Shown in pieces: positions 27,851-36,383 of a DNA stretch of 64,000 bases. This DNA comes from Nocardioides sp. JS614 (GTDB lineage Bacteria; Actinomycetota; Actinomycetes; Propionibacteriales; Nocardioidaceae). The DNA is taken from NCBI RefSeq assembly GCF_000015265.1, contig NC_008699.1, forward strand, positions 1,116,001-1,180,000. The letters are read 5' to 3'. The position numbers and the translations under genes are program-made. The number at the start of each line of letters is the position of its first letter. The stretch's first letter is position 1. Below the pieces are notes generated by a model that ran no database searches, was not told where the DNA came from, and was given only the letters and a program-made list of their open reading frames with translations.

Positions 27851-29473
27851 GTGACTCGTCTCGAACTCGCGTGGCCCAACAAGGACCGCTTTCTGCTCGT
27901 TCCGAAAGACGACGATGGCAAACCGATCTGGGTTGAGCGGGACCATCCGGCAGCCGCCGAGGTCCGAGTTTCGGACTTCAGCAGTTCCATCGGCGACGTG
28001 GACGAGTCGAATCCCTATGCAGGCAACTTGCTTTTCACCGGCGACTCGCTAGATGTCCTCCGCATCTTGACGACAGTGCCGGAGTACGCACGGCACTACA
28101 AAGGCAAAGTGCGGCTTGTCTACATCGACCCGCCATTCAACACCGGGCAGGCATTCGAGCACTACGACGACTGGCTCGAACACGCGACGTGGCTCTCCTT
28201 CATGCGCGATCGTCTTCGACAGATCCGCGAGTTGCTCACCCCGGACGGTTCGGTGTGGGTGCACTTGGACGACGCCGAGGCTCACCACATGCGTGTGTTG
28301 CTCGATGAGGTGTTCGGCCCTGCCAACTTCCTAGGCAACGTCGCGTGGAAGCGCCGCAACGACCCCCGGAACACCGCGCAGTTCATCTCCGCAGACCACG
28401 ACCAGCTACTGATCTACGGACGGGACGCCGCACGAGCGCGGTTTAACAAGCTGGAGCGCACCGAGGCGATGGACTCGGCCTACACGAATCCCGACAACGA
28501 CGAGCGCGGCCCGTGGAGACGAGGAGATCTCGCCGCGCGCAACTTCTACTCACGTGGCACTTATGCGATCACTACCCCGAGCGGGCGCGTAGTCGATGGA
28601 CCCCCCAGCGGGTCGTACTGGCGCGTCTCCGAGGAGGAACTGGCTCGACTCGATTCCGATGGGCGCATCTATTGGGGGCCGAGCGGAGACTCGCGGCCGT
28701 ACCTGAAGAGGTTCCTCACCGAGGTTCAGGGAGGGCGGGTTCCGTCATCGGTCTGGCACCCTGAGGAAGTCGGATTCGTACGGAACGGCAAGGAGGAAGT
28801 CCGCGCCCTCGTGGGCGATGTCTTCGCCACACCGAAGCCAGAACGGCTGCTCGAACGCGTGCTACACATCGGCTCGGACCCCGGCGACGTCGTGCTCGAT
28901 TGCTTCGCCGGGTCGGGCACCACGGCGGCGGTGGCGCACAAGATGGGACGACGCTGGATCACCGCCGAAGTGCTGGGGGAGACCGTCAAGGAGTTCACAC
29001 GCCCGCGGCTTGAACTGGTCGTGAAGGGTGAGGATCCGGGCGGGATCACAGGCGCAGTTGGCTGGAAGGGTGGCGGCGGGTTTCGCTGCGTTGAAGTGGG
29101 TCCGTCGATGTACGTCGATACACCGTTCGGCGTGCTGCTCTCAGACGAGGCGACGAACGGCACCTTCGCCAAGGCCGTCGCGGGTCAATTGGGTTACGAC
29201 TTTCAGCCCGACGCAGCCCCACTCTGCGGCGCTCAGGGACGCATGCGTCTGGCTGTGCTCGACGGCACGGTAGGCGCCGAAGAAGTACAGGCCGTCGTCG
29301 CCGCTCTCGCTGACGGCGAACAAGTTGAGATTGTCGGCCGTTCCGTACTGGACGGTGCTGCGGCGACGTTGCGCACGATCGCGAAAGGCTCCAAGATCAC
29401 GAAGGCGCCCCGCGACCTTCTGACGGCGGCCCGCCGTATCCGTCGCCACGCCGACCGGGGGGGTGGCGAGTGA
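27851..29473 (+). CDS. mod: Type III restriction-modification system, DNA methyltransferase subunit
   Basis: 540 aa. It is an N6-adenine methyltransferase of the beta class: motif IV DPPFNTG (residues 93-99) precedes motif I FAGSGTT (~352-358). The region between them holds the target-recognition part (WKRRNDPRNTAQF... HWKP-like stretch). Mod recognises a short asymmetric site and methylates one strand; with Res it forms the restriction complex. The stop overlaps the res start by 4 nt (GTGA). The recognition site cannot be predicted. Confidence 0.92.
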   Translation: MTRLELAWPNKDRFLLVPKDDDGKPIWVERDHPAAAEVRVSDFSSSIGDVDESNPYAGNLLFTGDSLDVLRILTTVPEYARHYKGKVRLVYIDPPFNTGQAFEHYDDWLEHATWLSFMRDRLRQIRELLTPDGSVWVHLDDAEAHHMRVLLDEVFGPANFLGNVAWKRRNDPRNTAQFISADHDQLLIYGRDAARARFNKLERTEAMDSAYTNPDNDERGPWRRGDLAARNFYSRGTYAITTPSGRVVDGPPSGSYWRVSEEELARLDSDGRIYWGPSGDSRPYLKRFLTEVQGGRVPSSVWHPEEVGFVRNGKEEVRALVGDVFATPKPERLLERVLHIGSDPGDVVLDCFAGSGTTAAVAHKMGRRWITAEVLGETVKEFTRPRLELVVKGEDPGGITGAVGWKGGGGFRCVEVGPSMYVDTPFGVLLSDEATNGTFAKAVAGQLGYDFQPDAAPLCGAQGRMRLAVLDGTVGAEEVQAVVAALADGEQVEIVGRSVLDGAAATLRTIAKGSKITKAPRDLLTAARRIRRHADRGGGE

Positions 29474-31992
29474 TCGAATACGACGAGAGCCTCGTCGAGC
29501 AGGTCGCTCACACGCTGGATCTGCGCAGGCCAAACCGGGACGCCCTCGACGCGCTGGCGCAGGCCCTTGCGGCCGCCGAGACAGGCGCGGAACTCGTAGC
29601 CGACCTCGCTACAGGGGTGGGAAAGACGTACATCGCCGGTGCCCTGCTGGACTATCTCTACGCGTCCGGGCTGAGCAACGTCGTGATTGTGACGCCGGGG
29701 TCCACGATTCAACGCAAGACCGTGGACAACCTGACGCCCGGGCATCGTAAATACCTGCGTGGGCTGCAATCGAACCCGCTGGTGGTCACCCTCGACTCTC
29801 TTGAACGTGGCGAAGTCGGTGCGGCCCTCCAAGACACTGACCGCTTCAAAGTCTTCGTGCTCACTGTTCAATCCTTGCTGCGTCCGAATACGAACGACGC
29901 TCGACGGGCCTACCGCGAGCACGAGACGACCGGCGTTGCCCTCTACGACTATCTTCAAGCTGCCGACGATCTCGTGGTGATCGCGGATGAGCACCACGTC
30001 TACTACTCGAACAACGCCAAGAAGTTCCGGCAGGCAATCGAGCAGATGCACCCGCAGGCACTGATTGGCCTCACTGCTACCCCGCACGAGGCCGCCGAGC
30101 CGAAGATCGTTTATCGCTATCCGCTCTCGTCAGCGATCGCTGACGGCTACGTGAAGATTCCAGTTCTCGTCTCCCGGCGCGACGGCATCTCCGACCTGCG
30201 CACACAGCTCGCCGACGGCCTCACCCTCCTTGCCGCGAAGGCCGCAACAATGCGCGCCTACTGCAACATGACCAAGCAGGCGTACGCGGAACCGATCCTC
30301 TTCATCGTCGCGTCCACGATTGACGAGGCCAACGAGATTCGCGACACCCTCGCGGGGTCGGACATGCTCGGCACAGCTGAGCAGGTGCTGTTGGTGACGA
30401 GCGAGGAACCGGACAAGACACTCGCGCTGCTCGACACGCTAGAGGACCCCGATTCTCCAATCCGTGCCGTGGTCAGCGTGGGGATGCTGAAAGAGGGCTG
30501 GGACGTCAAGAACGTCTACGTCATCGCGTCTGTGCGGTCGCTGGAATCAACGCTGCTCACGGAGCAGGTTCTCGGTCGCGGGTTGCGACTCCCCTTCGGC
30601 ACCCGCACGGGCAACCCAATGCTTGACACCGTGGAGGTGCTGTCGCACCGCTCGTTCGCGGCCCTGTTGCGGCAGGCGAAGGTGTTGCTTGAAGAGACAC
30701 TCGGCAAACGCACCGAGGAAGCGACAATCACAACCAACCCAGTCCCGGGGATTATCGCCCCCGGAGTTCCGCTAGGAGCGGGTGATGTCCTCCCGGTGAA
30801 CCCCGACGAGGCCGGAAGCATCTCGGTAAACCTCCCCGGCGTTTCGGCCGCGTACGCCGAGGAACACGACGGTGACGGTCACGCTCAGGTGCCGGGCCAG
30901 ACTCACACAGGAATCATCTTCGCCACGCCGGAAAGCCGTTCAGATGCCGCAAGGGCGTCTGAGCAGGCTGTCGCCCACACCGTCGGGCCGACGCCGCAGC
31001 GCAGCCACTCGCTACCCCTGTTCATCCCTCGCGTGATCCGCACGACGAGGCGCGCGCCGTTCTCACTCGCCGACCTGGACCTGACGCAGGTCGAGGCGTT
31101 GGGTCGGCAGTTCGCCAATGACGAGGGCGAGTCCCTGCGCCGGACGGCACTCAATGCTGAATACGACCTAACCGGTGAAGCGCACGTTGTCATAACCGAG
31201 CAGCGCGACCGAGTGGCGGCGTCAGCGCAGCTAATCCCGTACGGCTCGATCGAGACCGACCTCGTAGGCCGCCTGTTGCGCACCGATGGGATCGAGGCGT
31301 CGGTGCGCGAAGCGAACGCCGCCCAGAAGGTCGCGCAGGTGTTCCTAGACGGTGCTCGCGTCACCGAGAGCACCCCGTGGCGGGTTGAGCACGGTCGGCT
31401 CGCGACAGCTCGCCTGACGGAATGGATCAAGCAGCGGCATGCTGCCACCCGGACGTGGATCGAGACCTCGGTGCTGCTCGACCGCTGGCCTGATCCGCAG
31501 GAGCGCATCGAGGTACAGCCGCCTGCCGACCGGCACCTCGTCACCTCTTCGTCCGTGTTTGCGCGGGGCTACCCGTACTCGGGGTGGGAGCGGTCCTTCT
31601 ACGACGTGGTGCGCTTCGACGCCTACTCGACAGAGTTTCGGTTGGCTGAGCTGTTCGACGCCTCAAGCGGTGTCGAGTCTTGGTTGCGAGTTGACGAGCA
31701 CGTACCGCTACGCATCGACTACTCGATGGGCGCCTATGGGCGGCAGTACGAACCCGACTTCGTGGTGATCGACGACGAGCGTGTCCACTGGATCATCGAA
31801 GGTAAGCGCGACAGTGAGGTGACGTCCGCAGTGGTGGAAGCCAAGCGCGACGCCGCCCGGGAGTGGCTGCGCGCCGTCAACGAGGACTCGGCGGTCTCAG
31901 ACCGATGGGGTTACCTCCTTGCGTCCGAGTCTGTCGTTGCCAACTCGTCATCGTGGTTCGCCCTACGGAGGGGCGCTCAGACCTTCTCGTGA
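29470..31992 (+). CDS. res: Type III restriction-modification system, helicase-nuclease subunit
   Basis: 840 aa. SF2 helicase motifs: ATGVGKT (47-53), DEHH (~174), GLTATPHE, then VSVGMLKEGWDVKN and EQVLGRGLRLPFG in the second lobe. Near the C-terminus YEPDFVVIDDERVHWIIEGKRD (~755-780; P-D...E-G-K) is the PD-(D/E)xK nuclease site. It translocates or slides and cuts when two sites are in head-to-head orientation. It needs Mod for recognition. It is intact, so the system looks functional. Confidence 0.93.
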   Translation: MIEYDESLVEQVAHTLDLRRPNRDALDALAQALAAAETGAELVADLATGVGKTYIAGALLDYLYASGLSNVVIVTPGSTIQRKTVDNLTPGHRKYLRGLQSNPLVVTLDSLERGEVGAALQDTDRFKVFVLTVQSLLRPNTNDARRAYREHETTGVALYDYLQAADDLVVIADEHHVYYSNNAKKFRQAIEQMHPQALIGLTATPHEAAEPKIVYRYPLSSAIADGYVKIPVLVSRRDGISDLRTQLADGLTLLAAKAATMRAYCNMTKQAYAEPILFIVASTIDEANEIRDTLAGSDMLGTAEQVLLVTSEEPDKTLALLDTLEDPDSPIRAVVSVGMLKEGWDVKNVYVIASVRSLESTLLTEQVLGRGLRLPFGTRTGNPMLDTVEVLSHRSFAALLRQAKVLLEETLGKRTEEATITTNPVPGIIAPGVPLGAGDVLPVNPDEAGSISVNLPGVSAAYAEEHDGDGHAQVPGQTHTGIIFATPESRSDAARASEQAVAHTVGPTPQRSHSLPLFIPRVIRTTRRAPFSLADLDLTQVEALGRQFANDEGESLRRTALNAEYDLTGEAHVVITEQRDRVAASAQLIPYGSIETDLVGRLLRTDGIEASVREANAAQKVAQVFLDGARVTESTPWRVEHGRLATARLTEWIKQRHAATRTWIETSVLLDRWPDPQERIEVQPPADRHLVTSSSVFARGYPYSGWERSFYDVVRFDAYSTEFRLAELFDASSGVESWLRVDEHVPLRIDYSMGAYGRQYEPDFVVIDDERVHWIIEGKRDSEVTSAVVEAKRDAAREWLRAVNEDSAVSDRWGYLLASESVVANSSSWFALRRGAQTFS

Positions 31993-32008
31993 CTGGAGTG
32001 TTGCCTTG

Positions 32009-32089
32009 GCGCGCGTGCGCGCGCGAAGGCGACACTTGCAAAAGTCGCAGAACTACTAGCCCCTTACGCGTGCGCGTGCGCGCGTAGGG
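32009..32089. repeat. Alternating purine-pyrimidine tracts with hairpin
   Basis: After the res stop, GCGCGCGTGCGCGCGCG (32009-32025) and ACGCGTGCGCGTGCGCGCGT (32066-32085) are nearly pure alternating purine-pyrimidine. The second lies within CCCTTACGCG...CGCGTAGGG, a stem with one bulged base, which could terminate res transcription. The rest of the gap to 32186 holds nothing I can support. Confidence 0.6.
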
Positions 32090-32186
32090 CGTACTCCCAA
32101 AAGTCCCCAAAGCACTCGGCGGGCAACCTCGTCGTATCGCACGACCGGGCGCTCTTGCTGGAGCGGAGCGCGCGCTGCCCCAGTCG

Positions 32187-32480
32187 TCAGTAGATCGCGC
32201 CGCGGAGGGCGACACCCGCCTGACGAGGCAGGACGCCCTCCACGACGATCACAGTAGTGAACGTTTGCAGCGCAGCCAGCACGGACAGCGGATCGTCTAG
32301 AGCCAGTCTCACGGCCCCGTGTGTAGGACTCTGCTGCACCCAGTCGCCGACGTGCAGGGAGAGCAGGGCTGTTGCATGGGTAGACCCCATCACGCACCCG
32401 TGAAGTTCGCCTTCTAGTGCGGCGGGATGGATGCCAACACGGTAGAGGATTGAGTCGATCGTGCCCGTCACAGTGAACAT
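32187..32480 (-). CDS. Small hypothetical protein, island 1
   Basis: 97 aa from ATG. The product is a hydrophobic/beta-rich small protein (LYRVGIHPAALEGELHG, FTTVIVVEGVLPRQAG) with no recognised domain. GGGAATC upstream of the start is a modest ribosome binding site. It sits 25 nt after the resolvase gene on the same strand and could share its transcript. Confidence 0.5.
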   Translation of the reverse strand: MFTVTGTIDSILYRVGIHPAALEGELHGCVMGSTHATALLSLHVGDWVQQSPTHGAVRLALDDPLSVLAALQTFTTVIVVEGVLPRQAGVALRGAIY

Positions 32481-32505
32481 GATTCCCGTTCGGTTGGTGT
32501 CGGCC

Positions 32506-33564
32506 TCACCTTGTGGTCGTACTTAGAGCATCGTCCAGCTTCATCGACTCCAAGGCGGCGCGAACCGTTGACGGGTACCACTTGGCTCCCCCGCGCGTGG
32601 TTGGGACTCCGTCCCGGTTAAGCCCGCCAGCGATCGCTGCTAGCGTCTCGCCCGCGTCCCGTTGGCGTGCTATCCGGCTCAGGGTTTCGATGGACGTCTT
32701 GCGGGGCCGGCCCAAGCGGACTCCTTGCATCTTCAGTTGCTGGAGGGCCGCGCTTGTTCTGGTGCCAATGAGTTGGCGCTCGTACTCGGCGAACGACGCC
32801 ATGACGTTTGCCATGAGCGCTCCGCTCGGGGTTGTCGTGTCGATCGCCAGATCGAGGACTACCAGTTCCCAACCCTCTCGACGCGCTCGTTCCATGAGCA
32901 TGGCGAAGTCCAGCAGCGACCGGGAGAGGCGGTCAAGCTTCGCGACTACGAGCACGGATGCTTCCCCCCGCGCGAGGGCTGTCAGCACCGCCGAGATTCC
33001 CGGGCGCCCAAGACTGCGGGCCGAGTGGCCTTCGTCTGAGATGTAGGTGACAGCAGGCCAGTTCCGGGCGGCGGAAGCCGCCTCAATCGCCGACCTCTGG
33101 TCCGCCAAGCCGAGGCCAGAGACCGCCTGCTCCTCTGTGCTCACCCGCAGGTAGCCGATGACAGCATCACTCCGGCGGCGTTTTCCCATGGACTCAGAAT
33201 ACATGAAACGGTCGTTTTGTGTATGCGTCTCGCCGAACTCCGAGCCGCTCTGCACCGTGCACGCCGCATCCAGAACGGTCTTAGGAACTGTGTCGCCGCT
33301 GCGATGCTCCACCTGCGATCTCGCTTCCGGGACGAGCTGTCCCGCTGGCACGCGCGCAGTCTTGGGGTACCGCCCACGACAACTCGCCCGGCCACACGAA
33401 CGCACCATGCCGCGCCGCAGGTTCTGTGACTCGACCTCGACGAACACGCCGCATCCCTCGCAGCGACAGCGCCAGTACGTCGCGCCCGACGGTCGCGTCG
33501 CCGCCCGGTCGACGACGACCAGCCCGCCGAACGTCCGGCCACGGAGGTCGATGAGGACGCCCAC
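32506..33564 (-). CDS. Phage-type zinc-finger domain fused in frame to a serine resolvase
   Basis: 352 aa from GTG 33564 (GAGGAG lies 7 nt upstream). Residues ~3-65 match the small phage zinc-finger family (LRGRTFGGLVVVDRA, YWRCRCEGCGVFVEVESQNL, RSCGRASC). After ~60 residues without domain character comes a complete small serine resolvase (GYLRVSTEEQ with the catalytic Ser, VAKLDRLSRSLLDF, EYERQLIGTRTSAAL, then a C-terminal HTH). The resolvase probably has its own start at ATG 33189 (227 aa), since a recombinase-site-like dyad precedes it. The fusion may therefore only reflect read-through of an interrupted phage gene. Confidence 0.75.
   Translation of the reverse strand: MGVLIDLRGRTFGGLVVVDRAATRPSGATYWRCRCEGCGVFVEVESQNLRRGMVRSCGRASCRGRYPKTARVPAGQLVPEARSQVEHRSGDTVPKTVLDAACTVQSGSEFGETHTQNDRFMYSESMGKRRRSDAVIGYLRVSTEEQAVSGLGLADQRSAIEAASAARNWPAVTYISDEGHSARSLGRPGISAVLTALARGEASVLVVAKLDRLSRSLLDFAMLMERARREGWELVVLDLAIDTTTPSGALMANVMASFAEYERQLIGTRTSAALQQLKMQGVRLGRPRKTSIETLSRIARQRDAGETLAAIAGGLNRDGVPTTRGGAKWYPSTVRAALESMKLDDALSTTTR
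33199..33224. promoter_or_regulatory. 26-bp dyad before the resolvase: candidate recombination/operator site
   Basis: Arms ATACATGAAACG and CGTTTTGTGTAT (10 of 12 positions paired) flank a central GT dinucleotide. Size, symmetry and 2-bp centre are as expected for a serine-resolvase crossover or binding site. It lies 10 nt before the resolvase ATG and would also overlap its promoter. Confidence 0.6.
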
Positions 33565-33565
33565 G

Positions 33566-34441
33566 TCAACGCTCCTCGTTCGTGACGTCGCCGACCGCGC
33601 GCAGGTGGCGTATCTCGCCGGGCGCCTGCTGGGCCTCCAGCACGGCGAGCGCGGCCTCGCCCAGCGCATGCACAATCTGCTCACGCGTCAGCACGATCTT
33701 GTCCATGTCCTCGGTCTCCTCAGGGATGGATGGGGCACCGCTAACGAGAGCAGGGGCACCGTCGGCGCCCGGTCTAGGGGCACCGCTACTCAGAGCAGGG
33801 GGCACCCCTACTCCGCTCTCGGGGTTAGGTCGGCAGTTGAGGCGGTAGACGTTCGACCGCCGGGGCCGACCCTTCTCGCGAGGGCGCCCTGCCTCGACAA
33901 GCACGAGCAGCCCCCGGGCGTCGAGGTGGCGAAGCGCCGTGCGCAGGGCCGTCAGCCCGAGGCCGCTCGCTTCGAGTAGGGCGGCGCGGGGGAGCGTCAG
34001 TCGGTCACTGCCTCGGTCATCGGCGATCGTCGCAACGGCGGCGAGCAACGTCCGCTCGCTGTCGGTCAGGTCGGCGTCGGGGTCGGCCGCACGGTCTCGC
34101 GCCGCTTGGGCGACCTCTCGGGCACGTTCGTGCGCTTGGTCGCGAGTCCAGCGCGGCGCCTCAGCGACCTTCCTCGCTCCGCTCTCCCACGCGCGGGCAA
34201 GCCGGTCACGCGTGCGTTTGGGAGCCTCCTCGGTCCCGTTTCGCCGCGTGCGGGCTTGGCGCCCCAACGTTGACCTCGACTCGGCGAGCAGGCCGCACCA
34301 ATCAGCCTCGCTCAAGCCGCGCTGCTGTGCCCACATGGCCGACGAGACGAGGGCACCGAACAGTCGAGCGCCGCTGCCCTTGGCAACCAACAGCTCGGCG
34401 GGCAGACCGTCGCGGACTAGGTCGATGCCCGTGGGCTTCAC
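33566..34441 (-). CDS. Winged-helix protein, possible replication or regulatory protein of island 1
   Basis: 291 aa from GTG. The N-terminus (GIDLVRDGLPAELLVAKGSG) is followed by an Arg/Glu-rich helical region (90-125). A winged helix at ~130-205 follows (LTLPRAALLEASGLGLTALRTALRHLDARGLLVL, ending RRSNVYRL), a layout seen in actinomycete plasmid/ICE replication or transfer regulators. A Pro/Ala-rich linker leads to the C-terminus. The start overlaps the 39-aa ORF stop by 4 nt and the stop overlaps the zinc-finger gene, so all are co-translated. Confidence 0.6.
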   Translation of the reverse strand: MKPTGIDLVRDGLPAELLVAKGSGARLFGALVSSAMWAQQRGLSEADWCGLLAESRSTLGRQARTRRNGTEEAPKRTRDRLARAWESGARKVAEAPRWTRDQAHERAREVAQAARDRAADPDADLTDSERTLLAAVATIADDRGSDRLTLPRAALLEASGLGLTALRTALRHLDARGLLVLVEAGRPREKGRPRRSNVYRLNCRPNPESGVGVPPALSSGAPRPGADGAPALVSGAPSIPEETEDMDKIVLTREQIVHALGEAALAVLEAQQAPGEIRHLRAVGDVTNEER

Positions 34442-34557
34442 CGTGCGCCGCCGAGGGCAGACGAGACGATCTGGCGCTGCTCGTCGGTGAGTTCCGGCGC
34501 CGACCCGACGAGGCGCTCGACGTAGGCGTCGACGCTCTCCTCGGTGGTGCTGGTCAT
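34438..34557 (-). CDS. 39-aa small protein leading the island 1 operon
   Basis: Starts ATG 34557 with AAGGGA 10 nt upstream and ends in GGTGA, overlapping the GTG of the next gene. The peptide begins MTSTTEESVDAYVERLVG and contains PELTDEQRQIVSSAL. Such short acidic helical peptides (…DEQRxxIxxLL) often precede replication or integrase genes in actinobacterial mobile elements. Its function is unknown. Confidence 0.65.
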   Translation of the reverse strand: MTSTTEESVDAYVERLVGSAPELTDEQRQIVSSALGGAR

Positions 34558-34707
34558 CTCGGTTCCCTTGCTGGCGAGTCCTACAGGCGGTGATGCTGGG
34601 TGGTGCGTCCTGTGTGGACCCGGGTCGCTCTCCGGGAACCGTCTTGCTGCTGACTACTAAAGCACGACCAGAAACGTCATGGAGAGATGAACATTGGCCT
34701 GACCTGC

Positions 34708-34730
34708 GCATACACGCTAAGCGTGTATGC
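34708..34730. promoter_or_regulatory. 23-bp perfect operator-like dyad
   Basis: GCATACACGCT and AGCGTGTATGC pair perfectly around a single A. It lies ~150 nt upstream of the 39-aa ORF and 50 nt beyond the integrase stop. It may be a repressor site controlling the small operon or a replication/transfer origin element. No repressor gene is recognised inside the island. Confidence 0.6.
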
Positions 34731-34782
34731 AGCGGCGCCTACGTGTCGGCCCTTCGCGGGTGTCGTCGGGGCCAACTGATGG

Positions 34783-36180
34783 TCACGCGGGCGTCGAAGT
34801 GCTGGGTGCGCTCGGCGCTCGCCACTCGATGTGGACGGAGTCTGGGTTGAACGTCCTACTTCCGACGGGGGCACGCATGAGGCGGACCGAGAGTAGGGCG
34901 TCGATGACGGTGCGCCGTGCCCCTAACGAGGCACTGTCGAAGGCGGCGACCGGGTCAGGGGCATCGAGGATGCCAGAGGCGGCAGAGCCTGCCGTCAGGG
35001 CCGTCCGGCGGGCCTGCGCGGCGTCGAGTCGGGCGCGGGCCTTGCCCGACGCCTCGGCGTAGCGGCGCCCGTCGATGTGGCCCTCGTCGTAGTCGTGCTC
35101 AATCGCTGCGAGACGGCGGCGCTGGTCCTCGATCTCGGCAGTGAGAGACGCACTCTCGTCGTCGTTGGATGAGGCGAGCAGGTCACGCAAGTCAGGGCGG
35201 GCAAGCCGAGCACGGACTACTCGCAGCACGAAGTCATCGACCTGCCCGCGGGAGCGCATCAGGTGGGCGTCGGGGCAGCGGTACCGGGAGTTGTGGGTGC
35301 GCATTGGCTTGTCGCACTCGCCGCAGAGAAACAGGCCCGACCCGAGGTGGCGACGATGGGTGCCCTTGCGGTTTGACTTACGTGCAGGGTCGGCGAGTCG
35401 CGCGCGCACGGCGTCATACGTCGCCTCGGTGACGATCGGCTCCCACGCGCCGGGAACGCGCTCGCCGTCCTTCACGACCGGCGCGCCCTTGTACACCGAC
35501 AGACCCGCGTATCGAGGGTTGAGCAGCACCGTGCGGACGCTGCTCGGGTTCCACGGGCGCCCCGACCGGGTCACGATCCCGCGGCGCTCAAGATCGGCTG
35601 CGATGGCCTTCAATGAGTCGCCCACGAGGAAGCGCTCGAACATCTCGCGCACGACGCTCGCCTCGACCTCATCAACGGTGCCGTCGGTCGCGTAACCGGT
35701 GAGCCGAACGCCCGCGGGCAGGCGTCCTCGCTCGGCGCGCTGACGCAGCGCTCGTGTCTGGCGGGCCGACTTGCGCTCGACCTCCGATCTGGCCACGGCT
35801 GCCTTGACCCGCGCAAACATGCGGCCTCCGTCGGTGCCGAGGTCAGCTTCGCCATTGGCCGTGACGAGTCGCAGCCCGCGCTCCTCCGCGGCGTCGATCC
35901 AATCTTCCAACTGGCGAGGCTGGCGCGTTAGGCGGTCGAGGTCCCAGCACACAAGAGCGTCGAAGGCGCCAGCATCGAAGTCGCTCACGAGGCGCTCGTA
36001 GCCGGGCCGTACCTTGGCCGCGTTGCTCGCGCTGATGCTGTTGTCGACGTACTCGCCGACCACGGTCCACCCCCGCAGGCGGGCAATTTCGAGACAGTCC
36101 TCGCGCTGGCGGTCGACGGCGAGGTGGTCACCGGTGCGGTCGAGGCTCACGCGCAGGTAGAGGGCGCAGCGGGTTGTCAT
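34783..36180 (-). CDS. int: Large serine recombinase (integrase) of island 1
   Basis: 465 aa. The N-terminal resolvase-like catalytic domain has Ser12 in YLRVS, followed by CWDLDRLTRQPRQLEDWI and RVKAAVARSEVERKSARQ. The recombinase domain (LTGYATDGTVDEVEASVVREMFERF, then WNPSSVRTVLLNPRYAG) comes next. A zinc ribbon (CGECDKPM...YRCPDAH) with a coiled coil (~350-395) follows. This is the complete layout of phage-type serine integrases. The gene begins 30 nt from the ychF-tail copy at 36213, so it most likely catalysed insertion of island 1 into ychF. Confidence 0.93.
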   Translation of the reverse strand: MTTRCALYLRVSLDRTGDHLAVDRQREDCLEIARLRGWTVVGEYVDNSISASNAAKVRPGYERLVSDFDAGAFDALVCWDLDRLTRQPRQLEDWIDAAEERGLRLVTANGEADLGTDGGRMFARVKAAVARSEVERKSARQTRALRQRAERGRLPAGVRLTGYATDGTVDEVEASVVREMFERFLVGDSLKAIAADLERRGIVTRSGRPWNPSSVRTVLLNPRYAGLSVYKGAPVVKDGERVPGAWEPIVTEATYDAVRARLADPARKSNRKGTHRRHLGSGLFLCGECDKPMRTHNSRYRCPDAHLMRSRGQVDDFVLRVVRARLARPDLRDLLASSNDDESASLTAEIEDQRRRLAAIEHDYDEGHIDGRRYAEASGKARARLDAAQARRTALTAGSAASGILDAPDPVAAFDSASLGARRTVIDALLSVRLMRAPVGSRTFNPDSVHIEWRAPSAPSTSTPA

Positions 36181-36186
36181 GTCTAG

Positions 36187-36250
36187 AGGTTACATAATCG
36201 CGGCATCGGGTGGAGTTCCGCTTCAACGTGTGAATCGGCGCGTTTGCGCA
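36187..36250. other. attR of island 1, left core repeat of island 2, and integrase promoter
   Basis: AGGTTAC (36187-36193) contains the integrase -10 box TAACCT on the minus strand, 6 nt before its ATG, and is also the left arm of the rebuilt attP. The core at 36213-36229 repeats the ychF tail. The 36-nt stretch 36215-36250 recurs with one mismatch at 57915-57950, flanking island 2. Confidence 0.75.
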
Positions 36251-36275
36251 GGTCAGACGGGGTGTGACACCTCCC

Positions 36276-36294
36276 AGTCCGCACGGAGTCCGCA
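36276..36294. repeat. Paired AGTCCGCA octamers, left end of island 2
   Basis: AGTCCGCA at 36276-36283 and again at 36287-36294, start to start 11 nt. A matching pair lies inside the right end (57768/57779), and another beyond it (58134/58145). They may be arm-type binding sites of the island 2 integrase. Confidence 0.5.
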
Positions 36295-36383
36295 AGAGTT
36301 TCAGCACGGTTCGCTGGATCGCGCTGTCCCGCCGGGCCGATCTCCGAACGCGGTGGTGAAGCGCCTCAGGTTCTGTGCCGCTC

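Larger units (their letters stand above)
23597..36212. mobile_element. Island 1: serine-integrase element with type III restriction system
   Basis: A ~12.6-kb insert lies between the ychF tail and a second copy of that tail at 36213. A large serine recombinase gene sits at its right end with its promoter in the junction. It carries two unrecognised genes, an Mrr-like nuclease, a membrane protein, type III mod/res, a resolvase, a winged-helix protein and a 39-aa ORF. No conjugation gene is visible, so it is an integrative element that may need a helper or be a phage-derived island. Confidence 0.8.
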
